The position numbers were made by a program, and so were the translations under genes. The notes under the pieces were generated by a model that saw only the letters and a program-made list of their open reading frames with translations, did no database searches and had not been told where the DNA came from. A stretch of 64,000 nt of DNA from Glandiceps talaboti. Lineage: Eukaryota; Hemichordata; Enteropneusta; Spengelidae. Position 1 is the first letter of the stretch, and each line of letters begins with the position of its first letter. The DNA lies in NCBI RefSeq assembly GCF_964340395.1, contig NC_135559.1, forward strand, positions 21,555,621 through 21,619,620, given 5' to 3'. Positions 54,132 to 64,000 of the stretch are shown one piece after another.

Positions 54132-56516
54132 ATAGGGTGTTATAGCGGATTAATTGTCAAAAGGGTGTTTTACTATTATTAAAATATATATAAATTCAAA
54201 GCCAAAACAATATTTAACATTTGCGGGGTCTTTTTGTCGAGTGGTATATTCATTCTACTGATATTATTGAGTTTAGTGCTTCGCAAGAAGTAATTCACGA
54301 TGGTACTTTTATAGTTTTGTAACAAATATATACTTAGATATACTTAATTCCAAATCGAAAATAATGAATATTTGTTAAAGTACTTTATATATATATTCTT
54401 GATGTTCTTTCATATGTACATATGTACATGGTGCAGTTTATTTGGATGTCGACAATGCGGTCAAATACCTCCTAAATGAGCCTCTAGTTGACGGGTTCGA
54501 TGTACTGCTAACCAGTATCTTGATGCAATATAATAAACTAGATTTTGTTCTTAAGACAATACACGAAATTTATTTACATCAAATGACACTCTCTTGTTAC
54601 ATAATGTTATTAATTTAAACCTCTAATATTGGTCAAAGTAAGTTATTTCTGTCTACTTGTTGTGTGACGATGTGTGTAACGGTATACAAGTGATCACTAC
54701 AAGGCTGGATAAACTATCAAATCAACCCTCGATTAATATTATATAACCTTTAACCTTTACTGTGTGAAAACATTGTACTTTGGAAATTACAAATCTTATT
54801 CAATGTGTAGTGGGCCACTTTTGCCAATTGAGAAATCGATAGAAACTGTATATATGACTCACGACCGAGTTCTGAATTGAATTCAATGTCGAGCTTTCTG
54901 GCAGATGTCAGTATCATCATATCTATGCATATACTTGGCCAAAGGTAATTGATGAATAATATGCTATATGTGAATGTTAAAATAAAGACTGGCACACGGT
55001 CACGAACATTGTACTCGGAATTGTATGGGTATTTGATTTAGAAGAAAGCGCGCTTGTGTTCCAAAAATAAATGTTTGTGAAGTAAGTGTATATCGATGGC
55101 TGTGATTGAATTACACGTACAAAGACGGTCCTTCGTAAAGTTTGACATAACTGCTTACGGAGATAGAAGGGAGCAGGTGTTCAACAAAATCTTCATTCAC
55201 CCTCATTCACATTGTAACAGAACACGACCAGTTCGAAGAATTTTCTACGCACTTTTAATATCTAGTTGCTGACGGAGATGGCGCTGTTTAAGAATCACGT
55301 CTCCCCAGTGACTTGATTTTCGTTTCTCTACAATTGCTGTTGGTTAACAGTGCATAGTTGCGTATATGATACGTTTCCGGATGAACAGAATCACGAATGC
55401 ATGTTTATAACGGAAGAGATCATGATCTGTTAGTGCTATATTGCTCTTGGCGCAGTTTAGGAAAAGGACATGCCTTCTGAGAGTGCAATACCTCTCTGTT
55501 TATTCCTAAGTCTTTTTTGTTCTAATACCGAAAGCCATGTTTCCGGATTATCAACAACAGGAGCACATGTTTGTATCTGAGTACTTTAAAAATGTGAAAC
55601 TACAATAGCATACAATATAAATCGTATTATGCTGTGACTGTCAGGTTGAATTTCGAAGTGACTGTGACTAAATGAAAGTGATATGAACAAGAAGCCTCCG
55701 GGGTAACATTTAGAACACATTTGTTTTATTATTCAGGCAAAAGCTATCACCTTTCCCTGTTTGATAGATTAGTGAATTGTTTCAAATAAGGCAATAAATG
55801 TCGTCATAGCTAACATTGCCTCTGGCATTGTATGCTTAATGTGATTAAAACGACTAATCGAATCGAGTCTCGTCAGATTAAGCTGAGTACATGGAATATA
55901 CTGTGACCTACTAGTTTGGATCTGAATCACAAGGATTCCCTAGTCATTGCATATCAATAGGTTTTATTCATTTCATTTCTACAAAGAAAGGCAGCTGTCC
56001 AACTATAACAAGACAAACCTCCTCTAAATTCATACAATGTTCGAAACATTCAATAATAATGGTTGGCTTTCATCATTTTTTAAATAGAAACCCAAAACTG
56101 TTAGTTTCGAAAACAACTTCAAATGTCTAAAATAAATGACATTGCCCATTTATGTGAAAATGTTAAAAGTAACGATATGACGTGAGCTGCTTTGCAAACT
56201 CCGAAAAGGAATATTGGGATATGTAAATATATAATAATATTCATTTTATGAGCTAGCTGAGAGGCCAAACTACGGTCTAGTGTCAAATTAATCTTTCAGC
56301 TATATTTCTGAATTACTTTTAACTTACGACTTCTACAATTTAACGACTTGCCAAAGGTAATTATTTAATAAACATAGAAATTTTACTTTAATTCCTTCAT
56401 GTTATACACCTTATAACTAGCATAATGGTTAATTTATCTTTATCATAATCAAAATGAAATATCATTTCGAAATTTATACATCGTTAGTTACTTGATGAGA
56501 GTGATGTGATGTGACT

Positions 56517-56520
<4 letters not shown>
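54132..56520. other. No gene recognised
   Basis: AT-rich sequence with an 81-codon minus frame at 54750-54995 that has no recognised domain. I see no mobile-element coding sequence. Confidence 0.5.

Positions 56521-56610
<90 letters not shown>
56521..56610. repeat. (AT)n tract, 90 bp
   Basis: Uninterrupted AT dinucleotides directly abutting a long hairpin. Confidence 0.98.
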
Positions 56611-56613
<3 letters not shown>

Positions 56614-56615
<2 letters not shown>

Positions 56616-56736
56616 GTATCAAGCAAGATACACGTACAGGAGCCGTTAAACAGTGTTTCAGGCTATTGCGATCACCAGACGACCGCAACAGCGTGAAACA
56701 TTGTGTGACGGCTCCTGTGTATCTTGCTTGATACTG
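56614..56736. repeat. Long hairpin: ~45-bp inverted arms, ~33-bp loop
   Basis: CAGTATCAAGCAAGATACAC at 56614 pairs with GTGTATCTTGCTTGATACTG ending at 56736. The pairing continues through ACAGGAGCCGT and GTTTCA with a 2-bp bulge and few mismatches. The loop at about 56661-56693 is GC-richer. It may be a small fold-back element, a structured RNA or a hairpin formed next to the AT tract; the sequence alone does not decide. Confidence 0.85.
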
Positions 56737-57235
56737 TGTTATTTACACCGCTCTACATACATATGTATTGAGCACTGTTTACTCCAGTATAGCCACTTTA
56801 CCCATACCGAGTACGTATATATACATATATGAGACTGACTATTCTCCACTTCATACCGGGCAATGAAATAAACAAATGTCAATGATAGATATATAACAAT
56901 TTTACTTGATGATAGTGTAGTTTTAGTTTTATGTATTTGAACCGAAAAGAAATGCTTCTCAACGTCTTACTTTGTGCCACTTAAGATCTCAGCTCCGAAT
57001 ATAATGTAGTCTTATGTGACATATCACGACATAATATAGCATACGTGTATTCAATTGATCAATTATCCTCTTTGTTGAATCACACTTCATATATATTTTG
57101 TTGAAAATTTCTTATTAAATTTTCCACAATCCTTAGGTGTTTCTCAAGAGCTTTTGAATATTGATATCAAGGCAGTCAAATTTAAAGTGCAATTTAGCAA
57201 ATTTGTACAAGATTGAGTTTTGTATATAAAAGGCA

Positions 57236-57868
57236 AATAGTACAATTATCTACAATACAATCGATCAGATAATTGTATAATGGATAGTACAATTATCTAC
57301 AATACAATCAATCAGATAATTGTATAATGGATAGTACAATTATCTACAATACCATCGACAAAATAATTGTATAATGAATAGTACATAATTATCTACAATA
57401 CAATCGATCAGATAATTGTATAATGGATAGTACAATTATCTACAATACCATCGACAAAATAATTGTATAATGAATAGTACATAATTATCTACAATACAAT
57501 CGACCAAATAATTGTATACTGGATAGTACAATTATCTACAATACAATCGACCAAATAATTGTATAATGAATAGTACAATTATCTACAATACAATCGACCA
57601 AATAATTGTATACTGGATAGTACAATTATCTAGAATACAATCGACCAAATAAGTTTATACTGGATAGTACAATTATCTATAATACAATCGACCAAATAAG
57701 TTTATACTGGATAGTACAATTATCTATAATACAATCGACCAAATAAGTTTATACTGGATAGTACAATTATCTATAATACAATCGACCAAATACTTGAATA
57801 CTGGATAGTACAATTATCTACAATACTTGTATAATGGATAGTACAATTTTCTACAATACTTATAGACA
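57236..57868. repeat. 47-bp minisatellite with a hairpin in each early unit (~13 copies)
   Basis: In the first unit, TACAATTATC (57241-57250) and GATAATTGTA (57268-57277) are perfect 10-bp inverted arms around a 17-bp loop containing TCGATCA. The 47-bp spacing is clear at 57241, 57288 and 57335. Later units lose the right arm step by step (AATAATTGTA, then AATAAGTTTATA) and the last two are shortened. Confidence 0.92.
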
Positions 57869-58584
57869 TCTAAACATAAACCGGGTACATGTACATACAG
57901 CCTAGGAGTTTGACAAAATACCTAACAATTTTAAGCTTGCATTTCGTTTTGTGATGCATATGACGTCATCAATGAAAGGCTACGTATTCAATTGACCTTT
58001 TTAAACCATTCTTGTAAAGTATATTATATCAATTTAAAGTATCGAGTCTTGTTTTGCTGTATAACAAAACTCACTTATTTCCGAAAATAGGATGTCTAGA
58101 CAAATGTTGAGTGCATACGCTATCACATGTTATATGACTATATAATTGTGTGTCTTTTTTTACTCAATTTATCCATAAGTTTATTGAAACATAAAGATGT
58201 TTCCTTCCGAAGCGCACAGTATGGCTGGATGCCTTAGTCTACTCATTTCTTATTCCGGATTGCGCTTAAGTTAACACAGAACGTACTTAAATTCTTTTGC
58301 TGTTACGTTGTTCGAGAAAACGCCAACCTATTCTCAATTAAATTCAATAACATCTTAGCGCACCATACCGTTTGAAGTAGATATTGCTAAATTGGTTATA
58401 TTTCGAATTCAATATGGCCGTCGGATACTATTTTAACTCTCTTGAACAATTAATAAGAGATTTACGATTTCCTTCAAAAGGTTGTGAACCTCCAATATTA
58501 TTCTATTATTTCAAAAGGATCATGAACTGTACTAGTTTATTATGGCAAAATTTGAGGAGAAGTTAAGAATTTGACTTCCAGTAA
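57869..58584. other. No gene recognised
   Basis: One 60-codon plus frame at 58384-58566 without family features. Confidence 0.5.
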
Positions 58585-59325
58585 AATAATAATAATAATG
58601 TTTTTTTTATTCTCATAAATCATATTAATAAGTTATAACAATATACTCAATGTATAAAGTTGAAAAGAGAAAAAGACTAAAAATTGTTGCATTTAGCAAC
58701 TAATCGAGTTCAGCCTCATTACCAAGTGTACAATTAGCAAAAATATGCAATACATGTACTTAGAAAATATCAGATATGGAGAATAAGTACAGTGAAAGAA
58801 AAAAACATATATATAGAAATAAAGATAACCGCAATTTCCAACAGTAACAATACATATAACAAAGTAAAACAATCAAGGGGGGGGGGATCTATAGCCCTTG
58901 TAACAAATAATTTTTCAATTCATTTTTAAATCTGTATCTTGAGTGAATATTTTTAATGTTTTCTGGGATACTGTTCCACACCATAGGCATAGGATCAACA
59001 AATATGATTGACGACTGGCCCAATCTACTTTTAAGTTTAGGGGGGTGAAGAATATATTCATCTTTTGACCGAGTACAATAAACATGCTCTGAAGGGGAGA
59101 AGTGTGACTTAAAATGCGAGGGGAGTCTGTCATGGAATGCGTCATGAACGAAAAAAGCAACTTGTAACTTGAATTGATTGTGAATATCAAGAATCTTAAG
59201 TTTCTTGAATAAAGGTGCACTATGAGAATCATAATTACTGGCTGACTTAATACGCACAATCCGTTTTTGTGGGTGCCTAAAAGTCTTCTCCTTTCCACCC
59301 ACCCAATCAAACTGACATGTGCATA
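58585..59325 (-). mobile_element. CR1/L2-type LINE, 5'-truncated 3' end (C-terminal ORF2 and tail)
   Basis: A minus frame, open from 59368 to 58892, carries the C-terminal region that follows the reverse transcriptase in CR1/L2-like elements. It shows QKRIVRIKS, then SAPLFKKLKILDIHNQFKLQ, LPSHF, a TRS word, GQSSI, a VWNSIPENIK motif and a final FKNELKNYLL. The recognisable part is about 140 residues. The non-coding tail ends in CATTATTATTATT (complement of 58586-58598), a CR1/L2-style 3' terminus. The reverse transcriptase and endonuclease are absent, as expected for a 5'-truncated insertion. This frame is intact but cannot be autonomous. Confidence 0.8.
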
Positions 59326-59351
59326 CATTGATACAAAACAACACAGGGTAT

Positions 59352-59481
59352 TTCTGATGTAGATTCACGCAATGTTCTTATCAGTTTGTTTATGTCTGTG
59401 AAAGTTAGTCCTATGTGTATTGCTAATTTTCACAAACATAAACAAACTGATAAAAAGGATGTTTGGAATCTACATCAGAGG
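59352..59481. repeat. Inverted repeat, ~50-bp arms, beside the LINE fragment
   Basis: TGATGTAGATTC at 59352 pairs with GAATCTACATCA ending at 59481. CTTATCAGTTTGTTTATG pairs with CATAAACAAACTGATAA, and TGTGAAA with TTTCACA. The unpaired centre is about 25-30 bp. It may be the end of a fold-back element into which the LINE inserted, or a separate MITE. Confidence 0.75.
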
Positions 59482-60441
59482 CATTTGACACACTTGGTAC
59501 TGTTCTTTGTATCAATGTATGTTATTTTGATAGTGTGATAAGAACAAGGCTTCTCAGCACCTTCAAAGCCAGTTTTACTTGCGTATAGCTGATAAAAGAT
59601 ACAGTGCTGTGATTGGCAGCGTCTCTAGATATGTGCTGCAAGGGTTGTAAAATACTAGTAGTCATCATCCAAATACAGGTATCCGATGACTTTGCTGTGT
59701 GGTAACGACTATAGAACATCAAGGGAAATCATTGAATGTTTGCTTTGGATCTATTTTGTTTGCATCAAATGACAGGAAAATATTCACACGAAACCTACTA
59801 TGACGTCGTTGTTTTCAGTCATCACTATAGTTACCCAAATAATTAACTAATGTTTCTTAATATCATTATACCGCAATGTGAACGTCAATACCGTTCATCG
59901 TGTGTACTTAAAAATGACTCCCATCGTTATCTACGGATTATAAGTCAAATAGCACGTGGGCAAGTCTATCAATGATCGTGTAGGAGCAAAGAGTATGAGT
60001 GTAATCATATCTTCAAACTAATTATTCGGTTAACTTATTCATCGATATAACGGATGTTTTACCTAAATACAGCGGACATGGGATTGGTATTGCGATTCAC
60101 TGGGGCGCTAGCATTGAAAGAGGGGAAATGTTTTTTTTTCATTTTTCAAATACTAGTATAGTATAAATCTACAAAAGTGGTGATGGTACCTTAATATACA
60201 AATCGTGAAATGGCTATCTTCGATTCATTGCTGATTCACTTGAGGGTTAAAGTAGACAGTGAGTATATTCGTCTGTGATGATAATAGTCTACGATGTGAC
60301 CTTTGATACCAATGTACTTCTTGCACACATTTGAATACGATCAATGCCTCGGGATAAATGTTCCTTACCTTAAAAACGTTTTAACATCCAAGATTGAAGA
60401 ACAACTTTTAGATTTTGTTGAACAGATAGTATATATGTCTA
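59482..60441. other. No gene recognised
   Basis: A 66-codon minus frame at 59522-59722 has no recognised family. Confidence 0.5.
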
Positions 60442-61512
60442 GTAGGTAGGTGGGTATATGCGGGTAGGTGGGTATGTAGGTAGGTGGGTATGTATGTATG
60501 TATGAATGTATGTATGCATGTATGTATGTATGTATGTATGTATGTATGTATGTATGTATGTATGTATGTATGTATGTATGTATGTATGTATGTATGTATG
60601 TATGTAGGTACGGACGTAGGTAGATAGGTAGGCAGGGAGGTAGGTATGTAGATATGTAGGTAGGTAGGTATGTATGTATGTATGTATGTATGTATGTATG
60701 TATGTATGTATGTATGTATGTATGTATGTATGTATGTATGTATGTGTGTAGGTAGGTAGGTAGGTAGGTAGGTATGTAGGTATGTAGGTATGTATGTATG
60801 TATGTATGTATGTATGTATGTATGTATGTATGTATGTATGTAGGTACGGACGTAGGTAGATAGGTAGGCAGGGAGGTAGGTAGGTAGATATGTAGGTAGG
60901 TAGGTAGATATGTAGGTAGGTAGGTAGATATGTAGGGAGGTAGGTAGGTACGTAGGTAGGTAGGTAGGTAGGTAGGTATGTAGGTAGATATGTAGGTAGG
61001 TAGGTAGGTACGTAGGTAGGTAGGTAGGTAGGTAGGTAGGTATGTAGGTAGATATGTAGGTAGGTAGGTAGATATGTAGGTAGGTAGGTAGATAGGTAGA
61101 TAGGTAGGTAGATATGTAGGTAGGTAGGTAGGTATATTGGTGAATGAATGGGTGATTGGATGACTAGGTAGGTAGGTAGCTAGCTAGCTAGGTAGGTAGG
61201 TACGTATGTATGTATGTAGGTAGGTAGGTAGGTAGGTAGGTTTACGAATGGATAGGTGTTTGAATGTGTACATTGGTAGGTGTATGGGTAGGTAGATGAG
61301 TAGATTGGTGGATGCGATAGGATGGGTAGGTAGGTAGGTAGGTAGGTATGGTAGCTATATGAAGGTGGGTAGATTGGTGAATGGATGGGTCGTAGGTAGA
61401 CGAGTTGGGACGAAGACAAATGCAGATGGAGAATAGGTGTCAGGTAGATAGGCACGTGTAGGTGGCTTTACAAGTATATATGGGTTGGGACGGAAGGGTA
61501 GGTATGTAGGTA
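60442..61512. repeat. (TATG)n / (TAGG)n compound tetranucleotide array, ~1.07 kb
   Basis: Long TATG runs alternate with TAGG and TAGA runs. The landmark CGGACGTAGGTAGATAGG occurs at 60611 and 60847, showing a duplication of about 236 bp (59 tetranucleotides). Towards the right the tract degenerates into GGATGGGTAGG-type words. The minus-strand open frames rich in Tyr, Leu and Pro are artefacts. Confidence 0.95.
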
Positions 61513-61775
61513 TTATGTAAATGGGGAAAAGTGACAACATTATTAGTATTATTAGTATTATTATTGGAGAATAAATATTACTAGTAGAACAACTGTTTGA
61601 ATGTGGAACTTCCAGTTAAAAATGATAACAAATCAAACTCCAATATAAGTTGTCGAAGAGACGTTTTCCACTTCACTACCGCAGATTTCCAGGTACTCAT
61701 CTACATTCACGTGTTCACTGGGTGTTGTTATGATCAAGTAATTGGGTTTTGTATTTTTTGTATTTGCTTGTATGG

Positions 61776-62165
61776 GGATGATATATTTTCAACAGTAACA
61801 CATTGTTTTCAGTTTGTGAGGTAGTTCTTGACCCAGTGTAATTGAACATTTCTTAATGCCATAATGCTCTAATTTCGAATTCAGTAGTAGGATCCCATGC
61901 TTACTGGTTTCAAACACTTTATTTAGGTCGAAGGTGAGAAATCCGTTGGCTAGCTCTTCACTTATGCATAGACAAGGATTCTTCCTTATCTGTGTGACCT
62001 ATGTCAAAGACCAGGTCTGCGAGTTCTAATTTGTGGTATATTTTGGGGGGCGAAATCCGATTTGTGTGTCTATGAGTACACCTTTGTTTTGACTGTATTT
62101 ACAATTTACCCTATAATTGTTACTAAACGAGGGAAGAAGTGAAATGGGTCTATAGTTGCTAACAT
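61776..62165 (-). pseudogene. Decayed LINE reverse-transcriptase fragment
   Basis: Minus-strand translation across several frames recovers reverse-transcriptase landmarks in the right order. These are NVSNYRPISLLPSFS (near 62165-62120), IGFRP (near 62060), a TNLELADLVFDI-like stretch, NGFLTFDLNKVFETSKHGIL (near 61960-61890, motif A with Asp kept), SKLEHYGIKK and then WVKNYLTN (near 61830). Several frameshifts and at least one stop separate them. The YADD region was not found. The element is non-functional and older than the one at 62770. Confidence 0.7.
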
Positions 62166-62769
62166 TTACGGCGGCACCAAATTATACCTAACTTGTAGTA
62201 GTAGTATTAATTACATTTGAAGTATTTCATTCAGATACCCCAGAAATGTTAACAAGTGAATGATTCGTCGCTTTTTGTGTCAGATTTACAAATACAATTT
62301 ATTATTATTATTGATGCAAGTGTCATGAGAGTTATTATAGCTATGTCTCCAAGATCTACCAAATTGAAAATGAGCCAAATAATCCTATTCACAGATAACA
62401 TGACGTGTATTCATTCATTTATTTCTCGATGTTGTTGCCTAGGAGTTATGTCAAAACTATCGGCGTCAATTCATGGATGAGAAATATATGTATAAATCAA
62501 TCGATAGAGGGCGCTGTATCATGGCATGGCAGATCCTGAACCCAAATTCACATGGCACAGCCACATTCACTAGTTAAAGTTGTCGAACTATTAGGGTTGG
62601 GGGTGTGTATGGATGATAATAAAATGGAAGCCTTTTGAGAAGTAACAAATTGTTGCCTGGCTCGTCAAAATTCTCCTCAACAATCCTACATCTTATCGTC
62701 TATCACGTACAAATTGAAATACAATAGTTACACCATTTTAATCTAATTTACGAGTTGTTACAAGTGTTT
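62166..62769. other. No gene recognised
   Basis: Short sequence between two LINE fragments of opposite orientation. A 74-codon plus frame at 62256-62480 has no family features. Confidence 0.4.
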
Positions 62770-64000
62770 ATCATTTTATTCTACCTTACAAAGTAAACAA
62801 GGTGTTACACGTGACAGCAGACCGAATTGAAACGCTCATCAAGCAGTCGCCTTCTAAATCGTGTGAGCTCGATATTCTACCAAAACTAACAAACTTTGTA
62901 AAGAACTCTATCAACTCTCTCGTACCTTTCTTCGTCAATCTGTTCAACGTTTCACTTTCAACCGGCACCGTTCCTAGTCACTTTAAGTCTGCAATTATTC
63001 GTCCGCTGTTATAAAAGCCTGATCTGGATCACAATATATTGAAAAATTATAGACCAGTATCTAATCTGCCTTTTCTATTGAAAGTCCTAGAGCCGGAAAA
63101 TTGTCGCACAGCAATTACATGATCATCTAACCAAGTTCGAGCTTTACACTAAGTGCCAAAGTGCATATCGGGCTAATTATAGTACCGAAACGGCCCTTTT
63201 ACGAGTCCATAATGACATCATGGTGGCCTTAAATAATAAGAAGGATGTCGTTCTTATCATGTTGGATCTGTCAGCAGCTTTTGATACAATCGACCATAGC
63301 ATTTTGTTAAATAGACTGGAGTTTCGTTTTGGTGTCACCGGGACAGCTCTAGCCTAGTTTGAATCCTATCTTCTCAATCGCCATCAACGTGTCAAAGTGA
63401 CCTCTACAGCGTCTTCTACGTCGCATATAAAGTACGGTGTCTCACAAGGGTCAGTTCTAGGTCCGATCCTATTCACATTGTAAACAGCTCCTTTAGAGGA
63501 TGTCATCATCGGACATGGCCTTGACTACATGATGTATGCAGACGACTCAGAGGTTTACACAATCTGCAATAAGCCAGCTGACATTCTACCTGATGTTGAA
63601 ACGTGCATCGACGACATTCGCAGCTGGATGAGATCAAATATGTTAGTCCTCAACGATGACAAAACTAAGGTGATCCAGTTCTCGTCACTGTTAAAAACCA
63701 ACGTAGTAGAACTGACCAGCCTGTAAATTGGCTAGCTAGACATCGCACCCTCTACCTCAGTCTGTAATCTCGGTGTTACTCTCCGTAGGGACGGCTCCAT
63801 GTCTGATCAGATTAGTCACATTTGCAAGCTTAAGAATGGTTACTTTTCGTTATACAAGATTGGAAAAATTCGCAAACTGTTAGACAAAGCCTGTACAGAG
63901 AAATTAATACATGCATTTGTGACATCCCGACTCGATTACTGCAATGGTCTATTGTATGGAATTCCAAAATACCAGATAGATCGTCTGCAGTCACTCCAGA
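62770..64000 (+). pseudogene. CR1/L2-type LINE reverse transcriptase, broken, runs off the right edge
   Basis: The order of motifs is that of a non-LTR reverse transcriptase. IKQSPSKSCELDILP and PSHFKSAIIRPLL come first (62845-63011), then NYRPVSNLPFL (about 63045), SAYRANYSTETALL (about 63168), motif A LDLSAAFDTIDHSILL (63262-63309), motif B GVSQGSVLGPILF (about 63437-63475) and motif C MMYADDSEVY (63529-63558) with both catalytic Asp. NDDKTKVIQF, VCNLGVTL and LDYCNGLLYGIP follow to the edge. Breaks: a stop at 63012, a frameshift near 63095, and stops at 63355, 63481, 63724 and 63733. The endonuclease domain is absent upstream, so the copy is 5'-truncated or rearranged. Confidence 0.88.

Overview
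The window looks like intergenic and intronic DNA from an AT-rich invertebrate animal genome. The reasons are GT-AG splice signals around a small secretory-peptide gene, decayed non-LTR retrotransposons of the CR1/L2 type, a tRNA-derived SINE with an L2-like tail, many tetranucleotide microsatellites and very low gene density. A marine invertebrate (deuterostome or lophotrochozoan) is a reasonable guess, but nothing here fixes the phylum.

Layout. 1-397 (minus) is the open end of a transposon-type protein with a SAM-like region and a helix-turn-helix. 566-1985 is an AT-rich minisatellite with 105-bp and 63-bp units. 2.2-12.9 kb holds only minor repeats, apart from a double TATA motif near 5.87 kb. 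13170-13322 and 19624-19743 (plus) are two exons that join in phase. Together they encode a 90-residue secreted precursor with a signal peptide, one predicted amidated peptide ending TGLMF before GKR, a stop codon and a nearby AATAAA. This neuropeptide-like gene is the only plausible intact host gene.

21892-42314 is a tandem array of about 500 copies of a 39-bp unit, and 42889-44622 is a second block of the same unit. Both blocks end with the same flanking sequence, so the end of the array has been duplicated. The spacer between them is a chimera of a SINE tail and a piece of DNA that also lies at 47.5 kb. A 6000-codon open frame crosses the main array. It is explained by the repeat itself: the unit is divisible by three, and in that frame no consensus codon is one substitution from a stop.

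46.8-47.13 kb is the more complete SINE (minus). 49.37-49.78 kb, 21.49-21.76 kb, 56.61-56.74 kb and 59.35-59.48 kb are fold-back (inverted repeat) structures. 52.19-52.46, 53.92-54.13, 57.24-57.87 and 60.44-61.51 kb are further tandem arrays; the 47-bp family at 57.2 kb carries a 10-bp perfect hairpin in its first copies. The right end holds three decayed LINE fragments: 58.59-59.33 (minus), 61.78-62.17 (minus) and 62.77-64.0 (plus, running off the edge).

No operon-like or pathway relationship between genes can be seen. The most interesting items are the neuropeptide-like gene, whose introns would span about 13 kb if the TATA motif is its promoter, and the layered structure and duplication history of the 39-bp array.
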